NCBI RefSeq assembly: GCF_036186745.1
Contig: NZ_CP108086.1
Coordinates: forward strand, 2,108,001 to 2,172,000
Direction: 5' to 3'
Source: Microbispora hainanensis
Lineage (GTDB): Bacteria > Actinomycetota > Actinomycetes > Streptosporangiales > Streptosporangiaceae
DNA: 64,000 bases
Made by a program: the position numbers and the translations under genes. Below, in pieces: positions 32,976 through 42,794 of this stretch; positions within the stretch are counted from its first letter, which is position 1, and the number at the start of each line of letters is the position of its first letter. Under the pieces are notes generated by a model. That model ran no database searches, was not told where the DNA came from, and was given only the letters and a program-made list of their open reading frames with translations.

Positions 32976-34412
32976 CTACGAGATGATCCCGTTGTCGCGC
33001 GCCCAGTCGAGCAGGGCCTGCCGCGCGGCCTCCTTGCCGATCATGCCCTGGTCCATGCGGATCTCCAGCATGTGCTTGTAGGCCCTGCCGACAACCGGCC
33101 CCGGCGGCACGCCGAGGATCTCCTGGATCTCGTTGCCGTCGAGCTCAGGGCGGATCTTGGCCAGCTCCTCCTCGTCGGCCAGCCGGGCGATGCGCTCCTC
33201 AAGCTGGTCGTAGGTGCGCGACAGTGCCTGGGCCTTGCGCTTGTTGCGGGTGGTGCAGTCGGCCCTGGTCAGCTTGTGCAGGCGTTCGAGGAGGTGCCCC
33301 GCGTCGCGGACGTAGCGGCGCACGGCGCTGTCGGTCCACTCGCCCGTCCCGTAGCCGTGGAAGCGCAGGTGCAGCTCCACGAGCCTCGACACGTCGGACA
33401 CCACGTCCTTGGGGAACTTCAGCTCGGCGAGCCGCTTCTTGGCCATCTGCGCGCCGACGACCTCGTGGTGGTGGAACGACACGCGGCCGCCGGGCTCGTT
33501 GCGCCGGGTCTTCGGCTTGCCGATGTCGTGCAGCAGGGCGGCCCACCGCAGCACCCGGTCGGGGCCGGACGTCTCCAGGTCGATGGCCTGCTCCAGCACG
33601 ATCAGCGTGTGCTCGTAGACGTCCTTGTGCCGGTGGTGCTCGTCGATCTCCAGCCGCAGCTTGGGCAGCTCGGGCAGGACGTGGGCGGCGAGCCCGGTGT
33701 CCACCAGCAGCGCGAGCCCCTTCCTCGGGTGGGCGCCGAGGATCAGCTTGTCGAGCTCGTCGCGGATGCGCTCGGCCGAGACGATCTCGATGCGGCCGGA
33801 CATCGCGGTCATCGCCTCGACCACCTCGGGGGCCACGGTGAACCCGAGCTGGCCCGCGAACCTGGCCGCCCGCAGCATCCGCAGCGGGTCGTCGTCGAAC
33901 GACTGCTCGGGTTTGCCCGGCGTCCGCAGGACCTTGGCGGCCAGGTCGGGCAGCCCGCCGTACGGGTCGACGAACTCGTGGCCGGGCAGCCGGACGGCCA
34001 TCGCGTTGACCGCGAAGTCGCGCCGGGCGAGGTCGCCCTCGAGCGAGTCGCCGTACATCACCTCGGGCTTGCGCGAGGCGGGGTCGTACGACTCGCTGCG
34101 GTAGGTGGTGATCTCCAGCAGCCAGCCGCCCTTGCGCACGCCGACGGTGCCGAAGTCGATCCCGATCGTCCAGACGGCGTCCGCCCAGTCCTTGACGATC
34201 TCCAGCACCCTCTCGGGGCGGGCGTCCGTGGTCAGGTCGAGGTCCTTGCTCGCGCGGCCGAGGAGGACGTCGCGGACGGAACCGCCGACCAGGGCCAGCT
34301 CGTGCCCTCGGGCCGAGAACAGCTCACCGAGCTCGTCGGCGACCGGGGCGATCCGGCGGAACAGTTCGTTCACGGCGCGCTGCTGGCTGTCGCTCAGATT
34401 TGAAACGGACAA
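32976..34412 (-). CDS. cca: CCA tRNA nucleotidyltransferase
   Basis: The 478-residue enzyme adds or repairs the 3-prime CCA of tRNAs. It has the nucleotidyltransferase motif LVGGSVRDVLLGR with the DLDL pair, the fingers region DDDPLRMLRAARFAGQLGF, and an HD domain (LLHDIGKPKTR). The start appears to be TTG at 34412 because the family begins just before SDSQQRAVNELF; no ATG is available and the ribosome site is weak. It lies upstream of bioA and divergent from the YbaK gene. Confidence 0.94.
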   Translation of the reverse strand: MSVSNLSDSQQRAVNELFRRIAPVADELGELFSARGHELALVGGSVRDVLLGRASKDLDLTTDARPERVLEIVKDWADAVWTIGIDFGTVGVRKGGWLLEITTYRSESYDPASRKPEVMYGDSLEGDLARRDFAVNAMAVRLPGHEFVDPYGGLPDLAAKVLRTPGKPEQSFDDDPLRMLRAARFAGQLGFTVAPEVVEAMTAMSGRIEIVSAERIRDELDKLILGAHPRKGLALLVDTGLAAHVLPELPKLRLEIDEHHRHKDVYEHTLIVLEQAIDLETSGPDRVLRWAALLHDIGKPKTRRNEPGGRVSFHHHEVVGAQMAKKRLAELKFPKDVVSDVSRLVELHLRFHGYGTGEWTDSAVRRYVRDAGHLLERLHKLTRADCTTRNKRKAQALSRTYDQLEERIARLADEEELAKIRPELDGNEIQEILGVPPGPVVGRAYKHMLEIRMDQGMIGKEAARQALLDWARDNGIIS

Positions 34413-34554
34413 GGCTGGGTAGGTCCTTCGGTCACGGAACAGAAACTCTCCCCCGATGGCCCAGGTGTTCAGGTGTCACCCAGGGGAGACACACCTAGCG
34501 ATCACTAGGCCACGGACGGTTCGGGGGCGCTGGACGACGCAAGGAGCACACGAG

Positions 34555-35091
34555 ATGAAAGACGCTCTCGCGATTCACCGCTGGCTCCTCGCCCACCAGA
34601 TCCACCATGAGATCGTACGTCTTCCGCGCCCGTTGACATGCTCGGACGAGCTTCCCGAGGTGCTGGGGGTCTCACCCGAGAGGTGCCTGTGCGTCTCGCT
34701 GTTCGAGGTGTCGGCGCGAGGGCGGACACAGGAGGTGGCGGTGGTGACCGCGGTGAACTCCTGTCCCGGGCCGGCGGACGTGGGCGCCGCTCTGCGCGCC
34801 CACAGGGTAACCCCCGCGTCGGCCTACACCGTGAACTCCGCGACCGACTACGCGCACGGCCTGGTCTGCCCGCTCCTGCTGCCCGACGACCTGACCGTGC
34901 TGGTCGACCAGCGTCTGCTGGAGCGGGCCGATCCCGACGAGGTCGTCCACACCGCGACCGGCGAGCGCCGCACCGCGTTGCGCATGCCTGCCATCGACCT
35001 GTTCGACCTGGTGGCGGCCAAGCCCGTCGACCTGAGCGCCACCCAACGGAGGGGTCTCGCGAGCCTCGTGAGTCCTATGCGGACTGCTTAG
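34555..35091 (+). CDS. YbaK/EbsC-type aminoacyl-tRNA deacylase domain protein
   Basis: The 178-residue protein fits the YbaK/ProX editing fold: an N-terminal helix (ALAIHRWLLAHQIHHEIVRL), a middle with PEVLGVSPERCLCVSLFEV, and a C-terminal AIDLFDLVAAKPVDLS. Family members hydrolyse mischarged tRNA such as Cys-tRNA(Pro). The conserved Lys expected in the first strand region is not evident, so activity is unsure. The ATG follows AAGGAG. In relatives a Nudix protein often sits in this place. Confidence 0.8.
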   Translation: MKDALAIHRWLLAHQIHHEIVRLPRPLTCSDELPEVLGVSPERCLCVSLFEVSARGRTQEVAVVTAVNSCPGPADVGAALRAHRVTPASAYTVNSATDYAHGLVCPLLLPDDLTVLVDQRLLERADPDEVVHTATGERRTALRMPAIDLFDLVAAKPVDLSATQRRGLASLVSPMRTA

Positions 35092-35095
35092 GCCA

Positions 35096-35101
35096 TAGCA
35101 T
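35096..35101 (+). promoter_or_regulatory. Candidate -10 for the DUF6049 gene
   Basis: TAGCAT lies 37 bases before the ATG of the secreted protein gene and directly after the YbaK stop. No clear -35 is seen. Confidence 0.35.
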
Positions 35102-35137
35102 TCTGGGCGTGCGCCGTACCTCACCGCCGGCCGGCAC

Positions 35138-37396
35138 ATGATCCGTAAGGCCGCGCTGCTGACATCGCTGACCGCCCTGCTCGCCTTCCCCGCGGGCATG
35201 GCCGGTACGGCTGTCGCGGCACCACCTCCGGGTCGTGTCGTGGCCGTGGCACCGGCCGATCCGCTCGTGGTCAGCGAGATCACGCCGGAGGTCGTGCGCG
35301 TCGCCACCGACCCCATCACGGTCGCGGGGACCGTCTCCGGCACGCCGGGATCGTTCGTCCGGGTCGCCGTCCGCTACTCCCGGGGCAGGCCGTTCGCCTC
35401 CCGGGCCGATATGGCGGCGTACCTGTCGGAGCAGGGATACGGCACCACCAACTGGAGCACCAGGATCCAGGCCACGGCGCTCGACCAGTCGGGAAAGCTT
35501 CCCTTCCGGTTCACCGTGACCCCCGCGGAGCTGGGCATGCCCAGGCCCGGCGTCTATCCCTTCGAGATCGAGCTGACCGACGCGGGCACCGGGCAGCGGC
35601 TCGGGATCGAGCGGACCTTCCTGACGTACGCCCCCAAGGGCGAGCAGATCCCCAAGATCAAGCTGGCCGTCGCCCTGCCGATCGTCGACCGGCCCCACCG
35701 CGCCGACGACACGACGTTCATGGACGACGACCTGCCGGCCTCGCTCGCGTCCGGCCGCCTGGCGGCGCTGCTCCAGACGGCGCAGGACACCGGCGACGCG
35801 GTGACCTGGTTCGTGGACCCCGCGCTGCTCGACGACGTCCGCGTCCTGTCCTCCGGCCCCCGGAATGTGCGCGGCACCCGCAAGGACGCCGACCAGGCCG
35901 CGGGCCAGTGGCTGAACGGCCTGCGCAGCGCGCTGACGGACAAGACCGTCATCTCCACGCCGTACGCCGATCCGGACATGACCGCGCTGGTCCACCACGG
36001 CCTCGACAAGCAGGCCGCGGCGTCCGTCCAGCGCGGGGCGGCGCTCGCGAGCGAACTGCTCGGCCGGGAGATCCCCAGCACCACCACGTGGCCGGCCGGC
36101 GGCAAGATCGACCGCGACGCGGTGGACGAGCTGGCCATGTCGGGCGTGACGTCCGTGCTGCTGTCGGGCGACGCGCTGCCGCCGCGGCCCGAGGGCCAGG
36201 GCGCGACGCAGACCGGACAGCCCGTCCCCCCGCCCGCGCAGCAGACCACGCCCGACGGCGCCGCCACGCTCGAAACCGTCGCCGAGAACCCGCTCACCGC
36301 GCTGCTGGCCGACCCCACGCTCAGCGAGCTCCTCGGCGGGAACGTGTCGGCTCCCGGCGCCGCGATGCTCGCGCGGCAGCGGTTCCTCGCCGAGACCGCG
36401 ATGATCGCCTTCGAGCAGCCGGTAGCCCTTCCCGGCCAGACCGGCGGCACGGGACAGAGCGGCACAGGCCAGAGCGGCACCGTGCAGAACAGCACGGCGA
36501 AGGCGGCCACGCGCACGGTGATCGCGGCCCCGCAGTCGCATCTGTGGACGCCCGACCCGGCGTACGTCTCCAGCCTCCTGCAGGCCGCCTCCGGCGCCCC
36601 CTGGCTGCGCATGACCCCGCTCGACTCGATCAAGCCCGGCCGGGTCCAGGTGCCGCGCGCCGACCTGACGTACACCGAGCGCGACCGCCAGGCCGAGCTG
36701 AGCCGCACCTACCTCGCGACCGTACGCAAGCTGGAGCGCAAGGCCGACGCCGTGGCCACCGTCACCGAGCAGCACACGGACGTCTTCCACACGGCCATAC
36801 TCCGGCTGTCGTCGGCCTCCTGGCGGGGCGACGGCAAGCGCGCGATGACCTTCGCCGGGCAGGTGCAGAAGGCCATCGACGCGCGCATCGACGACGTGTC
36901 GGTGCTCGACACCCCGCGCGCGGTCGCGGGCAGCAACGGCCAGGTCCCGGTCAGCGTGGCCAACAACCTGGACAAGGACATCCAGATCAAGATCCGGGTC
37001 ACCTCGGCCAGCAAGTCGCGGCTCGCTATCGACGCCCCCGGAGGGGTCTACATGACCCCCACGACCACGATCCTCGCGGGGCGCAGCCAGCTCGTGAACG
37101 TGCCGGTGATCGTGCGCGACGAGGGCGGCGACGCGAGCATCTCGGTGCAGCTGCTGACCGACGGCGACGAGAAGTACGGCAGCGCCGTGCGGGTCGTGGT
37201 GCGCGCGACCGGCTACACCGGCATCGCCCTCGTCATCGTGGGGGCGGCCGTGGTCATCATGCTGGCCGCCGTGGTGATGCGCATCCTGCGCCGCAGGTCG
37301 CGCAAGGCGTTCCCGTTCGACGCCTCCGGCGGCGAGGACGGCCCGCCCGGCGACCGGCAGGGAGCCGTCCCGGCCGAGCGCACCCAGTCGCCGTAG
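35138..37396 (+). CDS. DUF6049 family secreted/membrane-anchored protein
   Basis: The 752-residue protein has a signal peptide (about 1-28, ending GTAVAAP), a large extracellular region and one C-terminal membrane segment (ALVIVGAAVVIMLAAVVMRIL) followed by RRRSRKAF. TTWPAGGKIDRDAVDELAMSGVTSVLLSGD recalls a polysaccharide-deacetylase-like barrel lacking clear metal residues. It lies between cca/YbaK and murJ, the conserved actinobacterial position, which suggests a role in cell-envelope assembly. No ribosome site is clear. Function is not known. Confidence 0.85.
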   Translation: MIRKAALLTSLTALLAFPAGMAGTAVAAPPPGRVVAVAPADPLVVSEITPEVVRVATDPITVAGTVSGTPGSFVRVAVRYSRGRPFASRADMAAYLSEQGYGTTNWSTRIQATALDQSGKLPFRFTVTPAELGMPRPGVYPFEIELTDAGTGQRLGIERTFLTYAPKGEQIPKIKLAVALPIVDRPHRADDTTFMDDDLPASLASGRLAALLQTAQDTGDAVTWFVDPALLDDVRVLSSGPRNVRGTRKDADQAAGQWLNGLRSALTDKTVISTPYADPDMTALVHHGLDKQAAASVQRGAALASELLGREIPSTTTWPAGGKIDRDAVDELAMSGVTSVLLSGDALPPRPEGQGATQTGQPVPPPAQQTTPDGAATLETVAENPLTALLADPTLSELLGGNVSAPGAAMLARQRFLAETAMIAFEQPVALPGQTGGTGQSGTGQSGTVQNSTAKAATRTVIAAPQSHLWTPDPAYVSSLLQAASGAPWLRMTPLDSIKPGRVQVPRADLTYTERDRQAELSRTYLATVRKLERKADAVATVTEQHTDVFHTAILRLSSASWRGDGKRAMTFAGQVQKAIDARIDDVSVLDTPRAVAGSNGQVPVSVANNLDKDIQIKIRVTSASKSRLAIDAPGGVYMTPTTTILAGRSQLVNVPVIVRDEGGDASISVQLLTDGDEKYGSAVRVVVRATGYTGIALVIVGAAVVIMLAAVVMRILRRRSRKAFPFDASGGEDGPPGDRQGAVPAERTQSP

Positions 37397-37472
37397 TCTT
37401 GGGTCGCCTTCCCGGGACCACTGGAGGAAGGCGGCCACCCCAAGTCAGGCCGCCGCGAACCGAAGGACAACC

Positions 37473-39071
37473 ATGAGCAGGATGCTGCGGGCCAGCGCGA
37501 TCATGGCGGCCGGGACGATGGTCTCGCGGCTCACCGGCTTCGTCCGTACGGCGATGCTCGCCGCGGCCATCGGCACCCTCGCGCTCGGCGACGCGTACAA
37601 CGCGGCCTACCAGATCCCCTACATCCTGCTCGACCTGCTGCTCCAGGGCGTGCTCAGCGCCGTGGTCGTTCCGGTGATCGTGCGGGCGCAGAAGCGGGAC
37701 CCCGACGGGGGCCAGGCGTTCGAGCAGCGGCTGATGACGCTGGGCGTGGTGGTGCTGACCGCCGTCGCGGTGATCGGCGTGCTGCTGGCCCGGCCGATCA
37801 TGGAGCTCTACACCGCCTCGAACTGGTCGGAGGACAAGGTCGCGGTCGCCACCACGCTGGCCCGATATCTGCTCCCGCAGATCGCGTTCTTCGGGATCGG
37901 CTCGCTGGCCGGGGCGATCCTGAACACCCGGGACCGGTTCGCCGCCCCGATGTGGGCGCCGGTGCTCAACAACATCGTGGTCATGGGGGTCCTCGCCGCC
38001 TACTACGTCATCGGCACGTCCGACATCGAGAAGGTGAGCGACCGCGACCTCATGCTGCTCGGCCTCGGCACCACCGCGGGCATCCTCGCCCAGGCGCTGG
38101 TGCTGATCGTCGCGCTGCACCGGGTCGGGTTCCGGTTCCGCCCCCGGTTCGGGGTGCGCAACACCGGTCTCGGCGAGGCGGCCAGGGCCGCCGTGTGGAC
38201 GTTCGCCTTCGTCGGCATCAACCAGATCGGGTTCTGGGTCACCACCAAGCTCGCCACCGGCGCGGGCGACCGTGCCCCGGGCGCCGGCAACAGCGCGTGG
38301 TCGTACGCGTTCCAGCTCTTCCAGCTTCCGTACGGGATCATCGCGGTGTCGGTGATCACGGCGATGCTGCCCAGGATGAGCAGGCTCGTGGCCGACGGCG
38401 ACCTCGCCACGGCCCGCGGGGAGTTCTCCTCCGGGGTGCGGCTGGTCTCCTCCGTCATCGTCCCGTCGGGTCTGCTGCTGATGGTGCTCGGCCCGGCGGT
38501 CACCACGCTGATCTTCTCGTGGGGCAACATGACGACGGGCAACGCGATCTACATCGGTCACGTGCTGCAGGTGTTCGGCGTCGCGCTCGTGCCGTTCTCG
38601 ATCTTCCAGCTCCTGCTGCGGGTCTTCTACAGCTTCGGCGACACCCGCACCCCGGCGATCATGGCCGGGGTGAACGTGGTCGTCAACGCCTCGCTCAGCC
38701 TCGTCGCCTACTTCACGCTCCCCGACCGGTACATCGTCATCGGCCTGGCGTTCGCCTACCTGATCACGTACGTCGTCCTCTGCGGCGTCGCGTGGGTGCT
38801 GGCGAGCCGGAAGATCGGCGGGCTGGGCGGCCGGGAGATCGTCGCCGGCCTGGGCCGGATGTACGCGGCGGCGATCCCGGCCGCCGCGCTGGCGCTGGCG
38901 GTCCTCTGGCTGGCCAGGGAGATCACCTCGATCAGTCCCATCAGTGCGGCGGTGGTGCTCGTGGTGGGCGGCGGCGCCGGGCTGCTGCTGTACATGTTCG
39001 CCGCGCACCGGCTGCGGGTTCCCGAGGTCCGCTCCATCATTGGACTTGTCGCAAGCCGGGTAGGACGGTAA
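37473..39071 (+). CDS. murJ: Lipid II flippase MurJ
   Basis: The 532-residue MOP-superfamily protein has fourteen predicted segments and the family start ASAIMAAGTMVSRLTGFVRTAML. It flips lipid II across the membrane for peptidoglycan synthesis. In mycobacteria MurJ (MviN) carries a fused pseudokinase and extracellular domain; here the protein ends after the membrane domain and the pseudokinase is a separate gene 415 bases downstream. The start follows AAGGACAACC. It is preceded by the DUF6049 gene as in Streptomyces. Confidence 0.96.
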   Translation: MSRMLRASAIMAAGTMVSRLTGFVRTAMLAAAIGTLALGDAYNAAYQIPYILLDLLLQGVLSAVVVPVIVRAQKRDPDGGQAFEQRLMTLGVVVLTAVAVIGVLLARPIMELYTASNWSEDKVAVATTLARYLLPQIAFFGIGSLAGAILNTRDRFAAPMWAPVLNNIVVMGVLAAYYVIGTSDIEKVSDRDLMLLGLGTTAGILAQALVLIVALHRVGFRFRPRFGVRNTGLGEAARAAVWTFAFVGINQIGFWVTTKLATGAGDRAPGAGNSAWSYAFQLFQLPYGIIAVSVITAMLPRMSRLVADGDLATARGEFSSGVRLVSSVIVPSGLLLMVLGPAVTTLIFSWGNMTTGNAIYIGHVLQVFGVALVPFSIFQLLLRVFYSFGDTRTPAIMAGVNVVVNASLSLVAYFTLPDRYIVIGLAFAYLITYVVLCGVAWVLASRKIGGLGGREIVAGLGRMYAAAIPAAALALAVLWLAREITSISPISAAVVLVVGGGAGLLLYMFAAHRLRVPEVRSIIGLVASRVGR

Positions 39072-39486
39072 GAGTCCTCAAGAACGACCGGCGACTGGAA
39101 GGTAACGCGAAAGTCCGATTCGGACGTCTTCGATCGGGAAGGCGGGCACAAGCGGCACGGCACTAGCATGGTGCGCCAGGGAGTGTTGAGACACACTCAG
39201 AGAACGTCCCGCAGAACTTGCCCTACCGATGGATTCGGCCGGGCGGGTGACCGCGAGGGTGGAGGAGGACCGGCGGCGACGGCCGTACGGGCCTGTTCCG
39301 GCTCGCGGATGCTCGTCTCCGGGGTCTCGCCGACCCGGCGGTGCTCCGCTCGGCGACCACGGCAGGCAGGAGGTTTTAGGGGCGCGATCTGGTGTTTCGG
39401 ACCGGCGAGCGGAAGCGGGAAGGCGTGGGCGGAACCACCCGGCATCGGCTGGTGCATGCCGATGAGCCGCGGAGCGGGGCGGCCGC
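39072..39486. other. Gap between murJ and the pseudokinase gene
   Basis: No ORF with coding-like composition is seen. A TAGCAT hexamer at 39164-39169 may be a -10 element, leaving a long leader of about 310 bases before the pseudokinase. The leader may be structured; nothing else is recognised. Confidence 0.4.
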
Positions 39487-41010
39487 ATGAGCATGTCCAC
39501 GGTCGAACCGGGGACCAAGCTGGCGGATCGGTTCCGCCTGGAGGACAGGGTCCACGAATCCGGCGGCGCGACCCTGTGGAAGGCGCTGGACGAGATCCTC
39601 GCCCGCCCGGTCGCGGTCCACACGTTCGCACCCGATTTTTCCCGAGTCGAGGAAGTCGTCACCGCCGCCCGCCTGGCGAGCCGCCTCACCGACCCCCGCC
39701 TCACCCAGGTCTTCGACGCGGCCGACGAGGACGGCACCGCGTACGTCGTGAGCGAGTGGGTCAGCGGAGAGTCGCTGCTCGACCTGCTGGAGAGCGGGCC
39801 CGTCGAGCCCGAGCGGGGCGCGGCCCTGGTCGCCGAGGCCGCCGAGGCCCTGGCGCACGCGCACGCGGCGGGGCTCACCCACCTGCACCTGACCCCCAGC
39901 CGCCTGGTCTGGACGAGCGGCGGCACGGTCAAGCTCCTCGGTCTCGCCGTCGACGCCGCGATCCTCGACCTGAGCAGCGAGGACCCCGCCAAGGAGGACG
40001 CCGAAGGGCTGGGCCGCCTGCTCTACGCGGCGCTGACCGGCCACTGGCCCGGCGACTCCGACTGCGGGCTGCCCCCCGCGCCCCTGGACGACGGCAAGAT
40101 CTGCACGCCCCGGCAGGTCACCGCCGGCGTCCCCGGCTACCTCGACGCCATCACCTGCCGCGCGCTGCTGCAGGAGCCGCGACGCGGGCAGCCGCCGCTG
40201 GCCACCCCGGCCGACGTGGCCGAGGCGCTCGCCGAGGTGCCCCGCCCCGCGCCTGCGCCGGTCACCACCGCGCCGCCCGCGTTGAACCTGCGCAGCGAGG
40301 CGCCGGACGGGCTGGGCATGTCCACCATGCCGCCCCGCGTGCCGTCCCATCTGGCACACCAGATGTCGATGGTCCCTCCGCCACCGCCGCCGCGCCCGCA
40401 GACCGGCGCCGCGAGCAAGATCCTGCTGACCGTCATCGTCCTGCTCGTGATGGCGGCCGTCGGCGTGGGCGCCTGGACCGTGGGCAAGAACCTCGGCAAC
40501 ACCCCGCGCGGGGTGGCCCAGTCGGACAGCGCGCAGTCGCCGTCCCCCTCGCGGAAGCCGGTCGCCGTCAAGCCGGTGAGCGCGGCGGGGTTCGACCCCC
40601 TCGGCACCGACCGCGCCGAGAAGCCGGAGCTCGCCCCGCTGGCCATCGACGGCAAGCCGTCCACCGACTGGCACACCGACAGCTACAGCACCGCCGACCT
40701 GGGGCGCCTCAAGGACGGCGTCGGGCTCATCCTCGACATGGGCAAGCCGATCCCCATCGCCGACGTCGTCGTCTCCCTGGGCAACGCCGGCGGATCGACC
40801 GTGCAGCTCAAGGTGGGCGACGCGGCGGATCTGTCTTCTTTGAAGACCGTGGCGGAGAAGAAGGGCGCATCGGGTTCGGTGACGCTCACCCCGGAAAAGG
40901 CCACGACGGGCCAGTACGTTTTGATCTGGTTCACCCGGCTTCCCGCCTACAACGGGCAGTATCGTGGCACTATCTACGACGTAACGGTGCATTCCCCAGG
41001 ATCGGCATAG
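39487..41010 (+). CDS. Membrane pseudokinase with C-terminal galactose-binding-like domain
   Basis: The 507-residue protein has an N-terminal protein-kinase-like domain in which the catalytic loop HRDLKPxN reads HLHLTPSR and the DFG region reads LLGLAV, so both catalytic Asp residues are missing. One membrane segment (about 311-333) follows, then an extracellular F5/8-type domain (LAIDGKPSTDWHTDSYSTADLG). It corresponds to the pseudokinase part of mycobacterial MviN, which binds the FHA protein FhaA when phosphorylated. Here it is an independent gene between murJ and sigM. ATG follows GGAGCGGGG. Confidence 0.92.
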   Translation: MSMSTVEPGTKLADRFRLEDRVHESGGATLWKALDEILARPVAVHTFAPDFSRVEEVVTAARLASRLTDPRLTQVFDAADEDGTAYVVSEWVSGESLLDLLESGPVEPERGAALVAEAAEALAHAHAAGLTHLHLTPSRLVWTSGGTVKLLGLAVDAAILDLSSEDPAKEDAEGLGRLLYAALTGHWPGDSDCGLPPAPLDDGKICTPRQVTAGVPGYLDAITCRALLQEPRRGQPPLATPADVAEALAEVPRPAPAPVTTAPPALNLRSEAPDGLGMSTMPPRVPSHLAHQMSMVPPPPPPRPQTGAASKILLTVIVLLVMAAVGVGAWTVGKNLGNTPRGVAQSDSAQSPSPSRKPVAVKPVSAAGFDPLGTDRAEKPELAPLAIDGKPSTDWHTDSYSTADLGRLKDGVGLILDMGKPIPIADVVVSLGNAGGSTVQLKVGDAADLSSLKTVAEKKGASGSVTLTPEKATTGQYVLIWFTRLPAYNGQYRGTIYDVTVHSPGSA

Positions 41011-41019
41011 CAGGGACTT

Positions 41020-41661
41020 GTGAATTCCCCACCAGACAATCCCCCGACGGCTGAGCACGCGCGACGCGCGATGTCCGATGCCGATCTGCTGGCCCGCCAC
41101 CTCGGCGGCGACCCTCACGCGTTCAGCGAGATCGTCAAGCGGCATCGCGACCGGATGTGGGCGGTCGCCCTGCGCACGCTCGGCGATCCCGACGAGGCCG
41201 CCGACGCGGTTCAGGACGCGTTCGTCTCGGCGTACCGGAAGGCGGACAGCTTCCGCGGCGAGGCGGCGGTCACGACGTGGCTCCACCGCATCGTGGTCAA
41301 CGCCTGCCTCGACCGCATGCGCCGCAAGTCGGTGCGCCCGGTCGCCGACGACGAGCTCATCGAGGCCGCGGAGCGCGAGGCCCCGGCGACCGACCAGGTC
41401 GGCGAGCGCGAGGTCTCCCTGGAGGTCACGGCGGCGCTCAAGCTGCTGCCGCCCGACCAGAGGGCGGCCCTCGTGCTGGTCGACATGATGGGGTACGCGG
41501 TGGACGACGCGGCGACGGTGCTGGGCGTCCCGCCGGGGACCGTGAAGAGCCGCTGCGCAAGGGGGCGCGCCAAACTCGCCCCGATTCTTTCGCATCTACG
41601 GAACCGATCCGACCTCACTCGCGTCTCATCCGGGAAGGGAGCAGAACTTCGTGACGGGTGA
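41020..41661 (+). CDS. sigM: ECF RNA polymerase sigma factor SigM
   Basis: The 213-residue factor has region 2 (FSEIVKRHRDRMWAVALRTLGDPDEAADAVQDAFVSAYRK, with WLHRIVVNACLDRMRR) and region 4 (LPPDQRAALVLVDMMGYAVDDAATVLGVPPGTVKSRCARGR). The GTG start follows AGGGACTT. It overlaps the anti-sigma gene by 11 bases, so the two are translationally coupled. In Streptomyces the orthologue sits at the same place before trxB-trxA; targets include envelope and redox stress genes. Symbol follows synteny. Confidence 0.93.
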   Translation: MNSPPDNPPTAEHARRAMSDADLLARHLGGDPHAFSEIVKRHRDRMWAVALRTLGDPDEAADAVQDAFVSAYRKADSFRGEAAVTTWLHRIVVNACLDRMRRKSVRPVADDELIEAAEREAPATDQVGEREVSLEVTAALKLLPPDQRAALVLVDMMGYAVDDAATVLGVPPGTVKSRCARGRAKLAPILSHLRNRSDLTRVSSGKGAELRDG

Positions 41662-42643
41662 CACGCACTACGACCTGGAGGTTCTCGCCGAACTGGCGGA
41701 GGGTCTCCTCGACGACACGACGGCCCGGCGGGTCCGCGAGCATCTCGCGGTCTGCGACCCCTGCGGGGAGAGCCTTGCCGACCTGGCCGCGGTCCGGGAG
41801 GTCCTGGCGGCGATGCCGGTGCCGGCGATGCCTCTGGGTGTCGCCAGGCGTATCGACCGGGCGCTTGCCGCCGAGGCTCCGGACTGGGACCGCGTCCTGC
41901 GGGACGCCCCATGGGACAGCGCTCCACAGGAGCCGGCCCCGTGGGACAACGCCCCATGGGACGACGTTCCGTGGGAGACGGTCGAGCCTCAGGTCGCCGC
42001 TTCGGCGGAAACCACCTCGGAAATCGCCGCCTCGGAAATCGCCGCGGAGACGCAGCCGGAGCCGGAGCGCGGGACCGCGCCGGTGGTTCCGCTGGGTGTC
42101 GTCGCCGACGACGGGACGATCGTGCCGGCCAAGCGCCGTTCGGGACCGCGTACGGCGGGCCGCAAGGCGTCCAGGCGGCGCTCGTGGGCGTTGCCGGCCG
42201 CGGTCGCCGCTGCGGCGGCCGTCGTGATCGGGAGCGGCGGTCTCGCCACCGGCCTGCTCTCGTTCGGCGACTCGCCGTCCCGGCAGGTGGTGAGCCAGGG
42301 CGAGCCCGGCAAGAGCCCGGACAAGGTCGAGGCGCTGACCTACTCGACGTACGCCAGCGGCCACAACTACACCAGCCGGGAGCTGCGCGGGCCGCTGCTC
42401 GGGTACTTCGGCGTGGCGCCCGGCTCGGGCACCAACGACGACGAGGACCTCGACACCTGCGTCAAGCGGTTCTCGACCGAGCTCGACCGCACGCCGATCG
42501 GCGTCGACAAGGCCCTCTACAACGGCAACGAGGCCACCGTGATGGCGTTCTGGGAGGACAAGAGCAGCAACGCCGTACGCGTGGTCGTCGTGGACTCGCA
42601 GTGCCACAAGCTGCGCCCCGAGGTTCTGGCCTCCTGGAAGTGA
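41651..42643 (+). CDS. Anti-sigma factor for SigM
   Basis: The 330-residue membrane protein has a cytoplasmic zinc-type anti-sigma domain ([12 protein letters not shown], the HxxxCxxC motif), a linker with repeated PWD/PWE units, one membrane segment (about 177-199, in [22 protein letters not shown]) and an extracellular domain ([21 protein letters not shown]). It would hold SigM inactive until an envelope or redox signal arrives. The GTG lies inside the end of sigM. Two Cys pairs are visible: the HxxxCxxC pair and a second in the outer domain (DTCVKRF, DSQCHKL) that could form a disulfide. Confidence 0.92.
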   Translation: MTGDTHYDLEVLAELAEGLLDDTTARRVREHLAVCDPCGESLADLAAVREVLAAMPVPAMPLGVARRIDRALAAEAPDWDRVLRDAPWDSAPQEPAPWDNAPWDDVPWETVEPQVAASAETTSEIAASEIAAETQPEPERGTAPVVPLGVVADDGTIVPAKRRSGPRTAGRKASRRRSWALPAAVAAAAAVVIGSGGLATGLLSFGDSPSRQVVSQGEPGKSPDKVEALTYSTYASGHNYTSRELRGPLLGYFGVAPGSGTNDDEDLDTCVKRFSTELDRTPIGVDKALYNGNEATVMAFWEDKSSNAVRVVVVDSQCHKLRPEVLASWK

Positions 42644-42676
42644 CCGCGCGGCGCGAGCCGTACCATCGGCAGTGAC

Positions 42677-42705
42677 GAAGCCCCCCGCGACCTCCGGGGG
42701 GCTTC
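42677..42705 (+). terminator. Terminator after sigM-anti-sigma
   Basis: GAAGCCCCCC and GGGGGGCTTC form a perfect 10-bp stem (11 bp counting the flanking C-G pair) with a 9-base loop, 33 bases after the anti-sigma stop. Confidence 0.8.
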
Positions 42706-42794
42706 GCCGTATCGGGGATCCCCCGGGGAATGACCGGGGCCTAGGATCTGTTGACGGCACTGCATATCCACCGGGAGCGAAGAAGGCGGGTCCG

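Noticed and set aside
31827-34403. Long plus-strand open frame opposite bioA and cca
   Set aside because: It runs across two well-supported genes and its composition (His/Arg/Gly-rich, no motifs) is that of an antisense shadow.
39168-41054. Plus-strand frame overlapping the pseudokinase gene
   Set aside because: Out of frame with the clear kinase-like and galactose-binding-like domains; Arg/Pro/Ala-rich shadow.
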